A stretch of DNA of 64,000 nucleotides from DASWOJ01 sp964242415 (GTDB taxonomy: Bacteria; Pseudomonadota; Alphaproteobacteria; Acetobacterales; Acetobacteraceae): the NCBI GenBank assembly GCA_964242415.1, contig CAXTAT010000002.1:248001-312000 (forward strand), in the 5' to 3' direction. The notes below the pieces were generated by a model. That model did not search any database, had not been told where the DNA came from, and saw only the letters and a list, made by a program, of their open reading frames with translations. Positions 17,569 through 26,755 of this stretch are shown in pieces. Numbering within the stretch: position 1 is the first letter of the stretch; every line of letters starts with the position of its first letter. Both the position numbers and the translations under genes were made by a program.

Positions 17569-18888
17569 CTAGCCCGCCTGGCTCCGGCGCAGCCACCGCG
17601 CGCAGCCGGTCAGTGCGGTCAGCGCAAAGCCAAGGATGGTTAGGGCCGCCGGCTCCGGCACCTGCACCGCGAACACGGCGACGCAGCCGCCCGGGCAGAC
17701 CGGGTCCGGATTGCCAGCGACGGATGCGCCGAAGGCGACGAACACCTCGCCCGACACCGGGTCGACCGCGACGGAGTGGTCGTTGTAGCTGGTGGCCAGT
17801 GTCTGCGTCAGCAAGCCCGTCGCACCGTCCACGATGCCCAGCACGGGTCCACCGAGCTGGAAGCGCGACGCCTCGAAGAAGGTGTTGTTGGCCGGGTCGA
17901 ACGCCGCCGCGTCCCCGCCCGAGATGCCGGACACTACCTGGATCGAGCCGGCACCGGCCGGGTTGAGCAGGATGGATTGCACGGTGCCGGACGGGTCGCT
18001 GCATGCGACGAAGATCGTCGCTCCAAGTCCCTGGGCCGCCCCGGTCGGGCTGCACGTCGCCGACGCGGGCAGGCCGAGGGCATTGAAGTCATAGACCTGG
18101 ATCAGGGCGCCCGTGGTAGGGTCAAGCTGGATCACCCCGCCTGCGCCGGTGTTGTTGAATTGCGGCACGGCGACGAAGAAGGTGTTGGTGGCGGTGTTGA
18201 ATACCGTCGCCTCCACCCCGTTGCCGTTGACGTTCGGGTAGCCGTTGGTCCCATCCAGCAGGATGGACTTGATCACGCTGCCGTTGGCGTTGTTGATCAG
18301 GGTGACGAAGCCGGGGTTGGCGGCGTTGTTGGCGGCCAGGATGGTGTTGGTGGTGGGCGCATAGGCGACGCCGTCCACCCGGTTCTGCGGCGACGGCGTA
18401 CCCGCGACGGCGGTGGAGGTCGGGGCCGGCGTGCTCAGCACCGTCGTGCCGTTGGACGCCAGGTTGAACGTCTGCACGGTGCTGTTGCCGTTGCTGGTGA
18501 CCAGCAGCTTGCCGCCGGGCACGTCGTTGATGCTGATGCCGTTCGGACCGGCGGTGTCGGTGCTGCTGCTGTTGCCGGAGAACAGCCCGGCGCCGATCTG
18601 CTCGACGAAGCTGTTGGTCTTGGCCGAGAACACGTCGATGCCGTTGTTGGACCGGTCGGTCAGGTAATAGAGCTGCGTCTCCGGATCGAACGTGGACAGG
18701 TCATAGCCGGTGAAGGTTCCCGCCGTGTTGGACGCGGCGACCGGTATGGCGATGGTGCCCTGGAATTGGTACTCCGGCGACGCCGCGGCGGGGGTTGCCG
18801 CAGCCAGGGCGAACGCGCTGGCAGCCAGCGCCCCGAGGTGCGCCGCACTACGCCGCTTTGGCCCGCTGCGCCGATGTGAAGCGTGCAT
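17569..18888 (-). CDS. PEP-CTERM sorting domain protein with beta-propeller-like body
   Basis: A 439-residue exported protein. A signal peptide follows a basic N-terminus (LGALAASAFALAAATPAAAS). The body has repeats with blade-like patterns (YDLSTFDPETQLYYLTDRSN, VDGVAYAPTTNTILAANNA, DPVSGEVFVAFG), suggesting an NHL/YncE-like propeller. The C-terminus is VPEPAALTILGFALTALTG followed by a basic tail, a PEP-CTERM signal for an exosortase. Probably a surface or matrix protein; ligand unknown. I looked for a sigma-54 site upstream and found none. Confidence 0.82.
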   Translation of the reverse strand: MHASHRRSGPKRRSAAHLGALAASAFALAAATPAAASPEYQFQGTIAIPVAASNTAGTFTGYDLSTFDPETQLYYLTDRSNNGIDVFSAKTNSFVEQIGAGLFSGNSSSTDTAGPNGISINDVPGGKLLVTSNGNSTVQTFNLASNGTTVLSTPAPTSTAVAGTPSPQNRVDGVAYAPTTNTILAANNAANPGFVTLINNANGSVIKSILLDGTNGYPNVNGNGVEATVFNTATNTFFVAVPQFNNTGAGGVIQLDPTTGALIQVYDFNALGLPASATCSPTGAAQGLGATIFVACSDPSGTVQSILLNPAGAGSIQVVSGISGGDAAAFDPANNTFFEASRFQLGGPVLGIVDGATGLLTQTLATSYNDHSVAVDPVSGEVFVAFGASVAGNPDPVCPGGCVAVFAVQVPEPAALTILGFALTALTGCARWLRRSQAG

Positions 18889-19196
18889 CCCATTCCACCC
18901 CTAATGCCGGCCGTCTTGGCCTTGCTTGGGGACGATCAAACCGCGTTATAAAGTGTTAGGCAACCCAAACATGCGCGGCCCTTGATGATTCATCGCTTGG
19001 TGCATCGGCCGGGGGGCCGGCGCCGGTCCTGCTTGCAGCCGTCTTCCGGCCCGCAGCAGCCCGTTGAGTGGAGCCGGCAGCGGGGGCTGACACGGCGCGA
19101 ACAGCTCGGGACAATTCATGACGCAGGCCGGACCGCAAGCTGCGCGTAAAAGGGTCCCGCCCCGCGGCTTGCCGCAATGAGGGAGGGCCACCCCCT

Positions 19197-20198
19197 ATGC
19201 TCATCGCACGTCGCAGCCTGTTGGCCGCAGCCTCCACGGTTCCCCTGGTCGGCATCGGCCGTGCCCGGGCGGCCGAGTTCACCTATAAGCTGGCGACCAA
19301 CCTGCCGGGCCTGCATCCGCTGAACGTGCGGGCGCAGGAGGCGATTGACCGCATCCGCGAGGCGACAGGCGGGCAGGTCGAGATCACGCTGTATCCCGGC
19401 AGCAAGCTCGGCGGCGACACCGACGTCATGAAAAAGCTGCTGTCGGGTGAGGTCGAGCTGTTCACCCTGTCGGGGCTGATCCTGTCCGCGATCGTACCGA
19501 CGGCGTCGATCAACGGCTTGGGCTTCGCGTTCCGGGATTACCAGCAGGTCTGGGCGGCGATGGACGGCAAGCTCGGCCGGTTCATGCGCGATGAGATCAC
19601 CAAGCAGGGCCCGGTCGTATTGGCGCGCATCTGGGACAACGGATTTCGCCAGACCACGTCAAACCTGAAGCCGATCCATACGCCGGACGACCTGCGCGGC
19701 ATGAAGGTGCGGGTGCCAGTAAGCCCGCTGTCGGTCAGCATGTTCACGGCGCTGGGCGCGCAGCCGGCCGGCATGAACCTCAGCCAGGCCTATACCGCGC
19801 TGCAGGACCATACGATGGACGGGCAGGAGAACCCGCTGGCGCTGATCCGGGCGGCGAAGTTCTTCGAGGTGCAGACGTTCTGCAGCCTCACGAACCATAT
19901 GTGGGACGCCTACTGGCTGCTCGCCAATGACGCGGCCTGGGCGCGGCTGCCGCCCCGCACGCGGGACATCGTGGAGGGCGAGTTCGACCGCTCGATCCTG
20001 CAGGAACGCGCGGATCTAGTGCGGCTCAGCCCGGATGTGCGCGGGGACCTGATCACGGCTGGGCTGGACATCAACCCGGTGGACACGGCGCCATTCCAGC
20101 AGGCGTTGCGCAAGGCGGGGTTTTATGCGGAGTGGCGGGGCAAGTACGGGGAGACGGCGTGGAAGCTGCTGGAGGGCTACGTGGGGGCGCTGTCGTAG
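19197..20198 (+). CDS. TRAP transporter solute-binding protein (DctP family)
   Basis: A 333-residue periplasmic receptor for a TRAP carboxylate transporter. The signal peptide is RRSLLAAASTVPLVGIGRAR then AA. The conserved region YKLATNLPGLHPLN, LYPGSKLGGDTDVMKKLLSG, DLRGMKVRVP (the arginine usually binds the ligand carboxylate) and TALQDHTMDGQENPL are all typical of DctP. The membrane subunits DctQ and DctM are not nearby, so it is an orphan receptor. The ~310 bases before it hold no recognisable feature. Confidence 0.88.
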   Translation: MLIARRSLLAAASTVPLVGIGRARAAEFTYKLATNLPGLHPLNVRAQEAIDRIREATGGQVEITLYPGSKLGGDTDVMKKLLSGEVELFTLSGLILSAIVPTASINGLGFAFRDYQQVWAAMDGKLGRFMRDEITKQGPVVLARIWDNGFRQTTSNLKPIHTPDDLRGMKVRVPVSPLSVSMFTALGAQPAGMNLSQAYTALQDHTMDGQENPLALIRAAKFFEVQTFCSLTNHMWDAYWLLANDAAWARLPPRTRDIVEGEFDRSILQERADLVRLSPDVRGDLITAGLDINPVDTAPFQQALRKAGFYAEWRGKYGETAWKLLEGYVGALS

Positions 20199-20294
20199 CG
20201 TGGCCGACGCCGCTGGACTCGCGGGCTTGGACGTGGTCGAGCAACGATCCCAGCCGGCATTTGGACCTGTCTGACGTCGTTGCGCGCGGCGACG

Positions 20295-20780
20295 CTACAG
20301 CGGCACCCCCGCCAGGCTCAGGCTGGTGCGGATCGTCTGCAGCGTCTGCACCCGGCTGACCGACGGCGCCCCGGTCAGCCGCTGCGTCAGCACGTTCATG
20401 TGCGCCGTGTCGCGCGCCACCAGGCGCAGCAGGAAGTCCCCGCCGCCGCGGATCATGTGGCACTCCCGCACCTCGGGCCAGCCGGCCACCATCGCCTCGA
20501 ACCCGGCCAGCACCGTCTCCTTCTGGCTGTCCAGGCCGATCATGGCGAAGAACACGATTTCCCACCCCAGCAGGGCCGGGTCGGTGTCGGCGTGGTAGCC
20601 GCGGATGATGCCCGCCTCCTCCAGCCGGCGGACCCGGCGCAGGCAGGGCGGCGCGGTGATGTCGGCGCGCCGGGCCAGTTCCACGTTGGTCATGCGGCCG
20701 TCTGCCTGCAGCTCGATCAGGATGCGGCGGTCGATCAGGTCGAGGTCGGGCAGGTCGGCGCGAAGCTTCATCGGGTCCAC
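20295..20780 (-). CDS. Lrp/AsnC family transcriptional regulator
   Basis: A 161-residue amino-acid-responsive DNA-binding protein. The N-terminal helix-turn-helix is LDLIDRRILIELQADGRMTN, VELARRADITAPPCLRRVRR, LEEAGIIRGYHA. The C-terminal RAM ligand-binding domain follows (EIVFFAMIGLDSQ, VRECHMIRGGGDFLLRLVAR, VLTQRLTGAPSVSRVQTL). It is divergent from trxB, sharing a ~140-base intergenic region that probably carries both promoters. Whether it regulates trxB cannot be told from sequence. Confidence 0.92.
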   Translation of the reverse strand: MDPMKLRADLPDLDLIDRRILIELQADGRMTNVELARRADITAPPCLRRVRRLEEAGIIRGYHADTDPALLGWEIVFFAMIGLDSQKETVLAGFEAMVAGWPEVRECHMIRGGGDFLLRLVARDTAHMNVLTQRLTGAPSVSRVQTLQTIRTSLSLAGVPL

Positions 20781-20924
20781 AGGCTGTCTTTCTACGCAAG
20801 ATTATTACAAGCCGCCGCACAAGGGAACCCGTCCTGACCCCGCGCACGTTGCTTGCAAGCCCAGGCCGCCGCCCCGATATTCCCAATCTTGACATGCCCG
20901 TTGCTGCAAGGGGACCGCGCGCCG

Positions 20925-21929
20925 ATGCCTGACACCATCCATACCCGCATGCTGATCATCGGCGCCGGGCCGGCGGGCTACACCGCTGCGATCTACGCCG
21001 CCCGCGCTGGCATGGACCCCGTGCTGGTCAGCGGCCTGCAGCCCGGCGGCCAGTTGATGATCACCACCGACGTCGAGAACTACCCGGGCTTCGAGAACGC
21101 CGTGCAGGGTCCCTGGCTGATGGAGCAGATGGAGCGCCAGGCCCGCCACGTCGGCACCCGCATCCTGTCCGACTTGGTGATGGAGGTGGATTTCAGCCAC
21201 AGGCCGTTCCGCTGCATGGGGGACGGCGGCGACGTTTACGTGGCCGAGACTGTGGTGATCGCCACCGGCGCGCAGGCCCGCTGGCTCGGTTTGCCCAGCG
21301 AGAAGCGGCTGCAGGGCGCGGGCGTGTCGGCCTGCGCCACCTGCGACGGCTTCTTCTACCGCGGCAAGGAGGTCGCGGTGATCGGCGGCGGCAACACCGC
21401 CGTCGAGGAGGCGCTGTTCCTCACCCACCACGCCAGCAAGGTGACCCTGGTGCACCGGCGCAACGGCCTGCGCGCCGAACGCATCCTGCAGCGCCGCCTG
21501 TTCGAGAACCCCAAGGTAGAGGTCATGTGGGACACCGCCGTGGAGGAGGTGCTGGGGTCCGGCACGCCCGAGGTGGTGACCGGCCTGCGCGTGCGCCATG
21601 TGCAGTCGGGCGCGGTGCAGGACCTGCCGGTGGACGGCGTGTTCATCGCTATCGGCCACACGCCCAACACAACGGTGTTCCGCGGCCAGGTCGATCTGGA
21701 CGACGAGGGCTACATCCTGACGCGGCCCGGGTTGACGCAAACCAGCGTGCCCGGCGTGTTCGCGGCTGGCGACGTGCAGGACAAGCACTGGCGCCAGGCG
21801 ATCACCGCCGCCGGCACCGGCTGCATCGCGGCGCTGGAGGCCGAACGCTTCCTGACCGTGCAGGCCGCGCCGACCGAGACGGCCGCTGCTGAGATAATTC
21901 CTGCTGAAATCGCTCAAGCAGCGGAATAG
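20925..21929 (+). CDS. trxB: Thioredoxin-disulfide reductase
   Basis: A 334-residue cytoplasmic flavoenzyme that reduces thioredoxin with NADPH. The FAD-binding GAGPAG lies at 13-18, the redox-active CATC at 137-140, the NADPH-binding GGGNTAVEEA at 154-163, and the second FAD motif in VFAAGDVQDKHWRQAITAAG. Start ATG 20925 gives the normal N-terminus MPDTIHTRMLIIGAGPAG; the frame extends upstream but without family similarity. The C-terminal tail after LEAERFL is slightly longer than in E. coli TrxB. Confidence 0.95.
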   Translation: MPDTIHTRMLIIGAGPAGYTAAIYAARAGMDPVLVSGLQPGGQLMITTDVENYPGFENAVQGPWLMEQMERQARHVGTRILSDLVMEVDFSHRPFRCMGDGGDVYVAETVVIATGAQARWLGLPSEKRLQGAGVSACATCDGFFYRGKEVAVIGGGNTAVEEALFLTHHASKVTLVHRRNGLRAERILQRRLFENPKVEVMWDTAVEEVLGSGTPEVVTGLRVRHVQSGAVQDLPVDGVFIAIGHTPNTTVFRGQVDLDDEGYILTRPGLTQTSVPGVFAAGDVQDKHWRQAITAAGTGCIAALEAERFLTVQAAPTETAAAEIIPAEIAQAAE

Positions 21930-22000
21930 CCTTGCCAGCACATCTGTTGTTAGGGTGGACGCACGCCGCATAGCGATTCGCGGGCCAGGGTGCAGGAGGG

Positions 22001-22897
22001 ATGGACCAGGGGATGGATTGGGACAAGTTGCGCGTGTTCCACGCGGTCGCGGAGGCCGGCAGCTTCACCCATGCTGGGGAGACGCTGAACCTGAGCCAGT
22101 CCGCGGTGTCCCGCCAGATATCCGCGCTGGAGGAGAACCTGCAGGTCCCGCTGTTCCATCGTCACGCCCGCGGCCTGATCCTGACCGAGCAGGGCGAAAG
22201 CTTGAACCGCACGGTGCGCGAGGTGTTCGCCAAGCTGGCGATGACCGAGGCGCTGCTGACCGAAAGCAAGGAGAAGCCCGCCGGGCGCATCAAGGTGACG
22301 ACCACGGTGGGCTTCGGCAGCACCTGGCTGGCGCCGCGGCTGCAAGGTTTTCTAGAGAAGTATCCCGACGTCACCATGAGCCTGTTGCTGGACGACTCCG
22401 ACCTCGACCTGGCGATGCGCGAGGCCGACGTGGCGATCCGGATGCACGCCCCGAAGCAGCCCGACCTGGTGCAGCGGCACCTGATGCAGATCCATTGGCT
22501 GGTGGTGGCGCACCCGGACTACCTGGCCCGCGCCGGCACGCCGACGCGGCCGGAGGAGTTGGACGAGCACAAGCTGATCCTGTTCGGCGACTATCATCCC
22601 CCCGTGGAGGACATGAACTGGCTGGCGGAGGCGGGTCGCCGGGCCGGGTCGCCGCGGCGGGCGCTGCTGGAGGTGAACAGCATGCAGGCGATGGCGATGG
22701 CGATCCGGTCGGGCCTGGGCATCGGCGTGCTGCCGGGCTGGATGACGGCGGAGATGGAGGGGCTCACCCGCCTGTTGCCGGACCTGAAGGCGCCGAAGGT
22801 GGATATGTTCTTCGTGTATCCGGAGGAGTTGCGGAATTCCAAGCGGGTGGCGGTGTTCCGGGACTTCCTCCTGGCGCGGCTGCAGGAGATGCACTAG
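22001..22897 (+). CDS. LysR family transcriptional regulator
   Basis: A 298-residue regulator. The winged helix-turn-helix is WDKLRVFHAVAEAGSFTHAG, ETLNLSQSAVSRQISALEEN, LQVPLFHRHARGLILTEQG. A substrate-binding domain of two alpha/beta lobes follows (VTTTVGFGSTWLAPRLQGFL, DLAMREADVAIRM, GLGIGVLPGWM). The closest style is the GcvA/DsdC-like type. It follows trxB on the same strand after ~70 bases. Its target is not evident. Confidence 0.92.
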   Translation: MDQGMDWDKLRVFHAVAEAGSFTHAGETLNLSQSAVSRQISALEENLQVPLFHRHARGLILTEQGESLNRTVREVFAKLAMTEALLTESKEKPAGRIKVTTTVGFGSTWLAPRLQGFLEKYPDVTMSLLLDDSDLDLAMREADVAIRMHAPKQPDLVQRHLMQIHWLVVAHPDYLARAGTPTRPEELDEHKLILFGDYHPPVEDMNWLAEAGRRAGSPRRALLEVNSMQAMAMAIRSGLGIGVLPGWMTAEMEGLTRLLPDLKAPKVDMFFVYPEELRNSKRVAVFRDFLLARLQEMH

Positions 22898-22981
22898 GCG
22901 GGGCCATCTAGCCCAGACCATGGGTGCTGTCCTGTGGTGCCAAGCCGCTCAAACCCAGCAGGTTTTGGAGAAGGCCCGGGT

Positions 22982-25021
22982 CTAGGTTGGCAGGGGGGCC
23001 GCCGCCAGCAGGGCATGCACAATGCCCTGTGACAAGGTAGGGGTCAAACCCCCGGCCGCTATGTGGACGTCCACAGTCCCGTTCGACCAAAGCGCCGCCC
23101 CGCCCGCCGAGGCAGCCGTGCCTCCCACGGAAACGGCGCCCACATAGAGGTTGCGGTCCGTGGCGGCCGTCCCGCCCCAGGCGTCGTTGAGGAAGCCCAC
23201 GGTTACGACGTGCGCGCCGGGCGTGAGGTCGGCCATGAACGTCATGGTCTGTGACGCGCCTTGGCCGTGCAGGGCCGTCACCGCCACGTTGGCCGCGAGC
23301 ATGCTGCCATCCACGGTCACCGAAGCCTGCGCATCCCCTTGCCAGGCGTCCTCGGACAGCGACACCGAGACCTGGGTGGCCACCGCGCCCGCAGCCTGTC
23401 CTACCGAGAACGACGCCGTCCCGTTCGACCAAAGCGCCACCGCGCTCCCCGGCAGCGTGGCGCCGCCCTGGTCGATACCGTCCACGTAGAGGTTGCGGTC
23501 GGTGGCCGGCGAGCCTCCATACGCGTCGTTCAAGAAGGTGACCGCGACCTGGTGCGACCCGGCCGCAAGCCCGGAGATGGTGAAGTCCTGCGTCATGTCG
23601 GCCGCATGCGACGCGGACGCCGTAAGGGCGCCGCCCAACTGCTGGCCGTCCACGCTGACCGTGAACTGCGCGTCGCCCTGCCAGGCGTCCTCAGACACCC
23701 GCAGCACCAGGCCGCCCTGGGGCGAAACAGGCGTGGGCGCCGGGGTGGGCGTGGGTGCCGGGGTGGGCGACGGCGCCGGGACGGGCGCGCTGACCGGGGT
23801 AGCGGCCGGGGCGGGTGCTGGCACGGCGACGGGCGGGTCGGGCAGGACCTGGATGAGGAACGGATGGTCGGTCAGGTCGAGCGACACCGAACCCACGTCA
23901 TGGAGCACCTGCACAGGGGTCGTGCCCTGTAGGGGGTCGAACACCAGGACCTCATGCCACACGCGCCCGAACGTCACGGTCACCGGATATTGCACGGCCG
24001 GGGACGATGTGAGCGTGTCGGTGTTCCAGGTCTGCTCCTCGTTCCACACCGCGATCACGTGCGACCCGTCCGACTTGTCGAGCAGGAGGGTATTGCCGGT
24101 GTAGTCGTACGGCACCCCCTGTGCGGAGAACGAGAAGGCGGACGGGGTGGAGGTCGAGGCTGCCGGGCCGGTGTCGGCCAGCAGCGTGGTCAGGTTATGG
24201 AAGGCGGTGGCCGACTGCTTGGGGCTGCCATCGACGTTGAACAGGCCGAAGTGGTCCTCCTGGTTGGTGCCCGAGGGGTCCGCGCCGTCGTCCAGCAGGT
24301 CGTAGAGGTAGGTGCGGCTGACGCCGGCGGCGGCCTCGTCAAGCACCTCCGAGAGCAGGTACTTGGCTTGCACGTCCTGGGGGACCCCGCCCCAGCCCAC
24401 GCCGTTCGTCAGGGTGTAGTATCCCGTCTCGGTAACGACCACTGGCTTGGTGGGAGCGTCGGTGCGGCCGCCGGCGATGGCGGCGTGGATGACGAAGATC
24501 GGGCGCAGCCCGTGCGGCGGGTAGGAGTGGATGTTGGCGTCGTCCGTCCAGGGGGAGATGTCGCCGATGGACGGATAGGCCGACGGGTCCGCGCCGCCGA
24601 TGGTGAAGGAGTACACGGGGACGCCGGCCAGCAGGGGGTCGGCGTGCACCGCGCTGTACAGGTCTTTTTGCAGCGCCACGGCCGCGTTCACCCCGGTCAG
24701 GCCGGCATACGCGATGGGGTAGATCGCCACCTCGTTCACGTTCTCGACGGCGTTCAGGTAGGGCGCCAGGCCGTTCACGTCGCCCATCGCGCCCGCCAGG
24801 CTCACCGGCCCGCCGCCGTTCACGACGAGGTCGATCCTCTCGCCGGCCTTGCCCAGCGCCACGTCGCCGGCGAAGGACCCGGCGTCTATGGGCGAGGTCT
24901 GCCGGATGTTGTGGATGCCCAGGTAGGAGAGGGCATCGACGATGCGCGCCGTGTCGTCGTAGGGCGGGCTGTCCACGTGCGTGTTCACGCCGAGCGTATC
25001 CAGGAAATCCGCTGCCCTCAT
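22982..25021 (-). CDS. Putative glycosidase with two xylan-binding-type carbohydrate modules
   Basis: A 679-residue modular protein. Residues ~1-390 resemble a TIM-barrel glycoside hydrolase: a His-containing start (LGVNTHVDSP), ISPWTDDANIHSYPPHG, and a putative catalytic Glu in PTKPVVVTETGYYT. A Pro/Ala/Thr-rich linker spans about 395-432. Two related modules begin near 433 and 548, each with SEDAWQGDAQ...VTVDG and VTFLNDAYGG...TDRNLYV, the pattern of the Ca-dependent xylan-binding family (CBM60-like). There is no N-terminal signal peptide, so export may be type I or non-classical. RBS CGGAGAA precedes the start. Confidence 0.72.
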   Translation of the reverse strand: MRAADFLDTLGVNTHVDSPPYDDTARIVDALSYLGIHNIRQTSPIDAGSFAGDVALGKAGERIDLVVNGGGPVSLAGAMGDVNGLAPYLNAVENVNEVAIYPIAYAGLTGVNAAVALQKDLYSAVHADPLLAGVPVYSFTIGGADPSAYPSIGDISPWTDDANIHSYPPHGLRPIFVIHAAIAGGRTDAPTKPVVVTETGYYTLTNGVGWGGVPQDVQAKYLLSEVLDEAAAGVSRTYLYDLLDDGADPSGTNQEDHFGLFNVDGSPKQSATAFHNLTTLLADTGPAASTSTPSAFSFSAQGVPYDYTGNTLLLDKSDGSHVIAVWNEEQTWNTDTLTSSPAVQYPVTVTFGRVWHEVLVFDPLQGTTPVQVLHDVGSVSLDLTDHPFLIQVLPDPPVAVPAPAPAATPVSAPVPAPSPTPAPTPTPAPTPVSPQGGLVLRVSEDAWQGDAQFTVSVDGQQLGGALTASASHAADMTQDFTISGLAAGSHQVAVTFLNDAYGGSPATDRNLYVDGIDQGGATLPGSAVALWSNGTASFSVGQAAGAVATQVSVSLSEDAWQGDAQASVTVDGSMLAANVAVTALHGQGASQTMTFMADLTPGAHVVTVGFLNDAWGGTAATDRNLYVGAVSVGGTAASAGGAALWSNGTVDVHIAAGGLTPTLSQGIVHALLAAAPLPT

Positions 25022-25900
25022 GGTGATTTTCTCCGTGGCAGCGTGCGTCCTGGTGTCGCCGGAAGGCGGTTCGGTTATCCGGCGCTTGCCGGTGCTGCGA
25101 TGCCCAGTTGCGGCCTCCGTGCTTGCCGGTCAGGATGACGCGTCAAGCCCAGGGTCGCTCTTCCAGACTGGCTAAATCACGGCGGCGGCGTTGTCGAGTT
25201 AGCCTTTGTCAAATGTTTGCTGAGTGAACGCAACATGGGAAAGCTATGGTGGTATTGGCCTGATCGGGCATATCGAAGGGCAGCGCCAAAATGGGGTAGT
25301 GCTTCGGTTTGAGTTTCACTCGCCCTGCGGCCGATGAAGGCTCCTGACCTCCATCTGCGTGCCGCCGATGGCAGTGGCTTCGGGCTATTTGCAGATAAAC
25401 TCAGGGCCACGGCGCTCTGCCGCATTGGCTTATGCCGATTGTCCTTTGCTATAAACGGTTTTTCCGCCCCTCCGCCCGTTATTGCGACGCGGCAATCCAG
25501 GGGATGCACGACCGAAATCCTCGCCCGGACCCCCTGGATTGCCACGCCGCAAGCGCGGCTCGCAATGATGGCGGCAGACCTGGTGCAATGACGTAGGGGG
25601 CCGAGCAGAGGGCGTTTGCCATTATGCCCTGAAGGCCGCTATGTGACGCCGCGCCGCCGGGGCAAGATGAACCCAAGCTGCCGCACCAATCAACTCCGGC
25701 ACGGCAACGGGCAGGCTCTCCTTCATAGCCTCCTCCGGTGGTCCCAACGGTTCCCCGAGGACCTGCTTTCGCCTATTCGCAGGGCAGCTCAGCATTTTCG
25801 ATACCGCCCGCCAATATGGGCCAAAAGACAATGAACGGGCCTCGGATCGCAACGCGGGGCAGGAGGTCGGCCCCAGACTGGCCGTTTTCCAGCATGGGGG
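25022..25900. other. Long intergenic region at the left edge of the phage-like cluster
   Basis: About 880 bases between the glycosidase-like gene and the holin gene. It contains a type A repeat at 25480-25570 and somewhat more A/T-rich patches near 25200-25460. I found no convincing gene, tRNA or direct repeat that could serve as an attachment site. The terminator of the phage late operon is expected here, but no hairpin with a T-tract could be assigned. Confidence 0.5.
25480..25570. repeat. Dispersed REP-like inverted repeat (type A)
   Basis: ATTGCGACGCGGCAATCCAG on the left and CTGGATTGCCACGCCGCAAG then CGCGGCTCGCAATGATG on the right, with about 30 variable bases between. The right arm is identical to that at 14201-14305. 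Confidence 0.75.
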
Positions 25901-26164
25901 TCAGCCGCCGCTGGCAGGGCGCTCCGTGCCCCGCGCCACCTCCGCCAGCCGCTCGTCCTTCCGCGCCGACCCGGCGCTGCTGCCCACCCAATACCCCACA
26001 ACGTTTGTCGCCATCGCCGCCAAGGTACCCAGCAACACGTTCAGCACCGTCTCCGACCCGGCAGGGATCGCCCGCAGCAGCACCAGCGACACCACCGTGC
26101 CGAACGTCACCAGCACCACCACGCTCACCACCGGCGCACCCCAGGCGGTCACACCCTTCTCCAT
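25901..26164 (-). CDS. Putative phage holin
   Basis: An 87-residue membrane protein with two strong hydrophobic helices (VVSVVVLVTFGTVVSLVLL and VLNVLLGTLAAMATNVVGYW) and a short charged tail with KDERLAEV. Size, topology and position directly after the endolysin gene (3 bases apart) point to a holin, which opens the inner membrane at the end of infection. The family name cannot be fixed from sequence alone; the gene is the last of the late operon. Confidence 0.7.
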   Translation of the reverse strand: MEKGVTAWGAPVVSVVVLVTFGTVVSLVLLRAIPAGSETVLNVLLGTLAAMATNVVGYWVGSSAGSARKDERLAEVARGTERPASGG

Positions 26165-26167
26165 CGC

Positions 26168-26755
26168 CTAACCCCCCATCGCCGCGGCGTCGAACGGCAG
26201 ACGGCACAGCCGCCGTGCCCAGCCCAGGCCAAAACTGCGCCAGGTCGGCAGCCCCGCCATGAACACCATCCGCTGCGCCTGGAACTCCACGAGCAGCGCC
26301 TGCAACGGCCGGGCATGCACCGCCGCCAGGGACTCCGCCCCCAGCATGCCGTCCGCCGCCACCCCCGCCGCCATCTGCAGCCAGTGCACGGCGCGGCTGA
26401 CGCCGTTGTTCACCGCCGCGTCGAACACCAGCAGCGCCGCAGCCGCCGGCAGCTCGTCGCCGCGCACCCGGTCCCAGTAGTCCCGCCGGCACAGCGCCTG
26501 CGCGTCCGCCAGGGTCAGCCGCGCGATGTCCAGCGTGGGGTAGGCGGCGGCCGAGATGCCCCATCGCGTGCCGCGGCACACCCCCCGGCCGCGGGCGCCT
26601 CCGGTCCAGTTGCCGGGGTCGGCCGGGTCGGTGGTCAGGCCGCCCTCCGCGCTGACCACGATGGGAAAGGCGCGCAGGAAGGCATCGCTCAGGGCAGGCG
26701 GCGCTATCGAGGGCCGCTCCGGCGGGGCTTGATCAGTAGCAGGGGATTGCATCAT
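26168..26755 (-). CDS. Phage endolysin, glycoside hydrolase 108 family
   Basis: A 195-residue N-acetylmuramidase-like lysin. FPIVVSAEGGLTTDPADPGN carries the presumed catalytic Glu (E37), followed by RWGISAAAYPTLDIARLTLA, CRRDYWDRVRGDELP and FDAAVNNGVSRAVHWLQ. The last continues into the C-terminal peptidoglycan-binding part of the GH108 family. The DPADPGN loop has an inserted Gly/Arg/Cys-rich stretch. The start overlaps the upstream stop (TGATG), so it is coupled to the spanin-like gene. It degrades peptidoglycan during lysis, or locally during particle release. Confidence 0.85.
   Translation of the reverse strand: MMQSPATDQAPPERPSIAPPALSDAFLRAFPIVVSAEGGLTTDPADPGNWTGGARGRGVCRGTRWGISAAAYPTLDIARLTLADAQALCRRDYWDRVRGDELPAAAALLVFDAAVNNGVSRAVHWLQMAAGVAADGMLGAESLAAVHARPLQALLVEFQAQRMVFMAGLPTWRSFGLGWARRLCRLPFDAAAMGG

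Noticed and set aside
25022..25900. tRNA or att site at the left border of the cluster
   Set aside because: No cloverleaf or T-loop consensus was seen, and I found no direct repeat matching the right border around 57300-57400.
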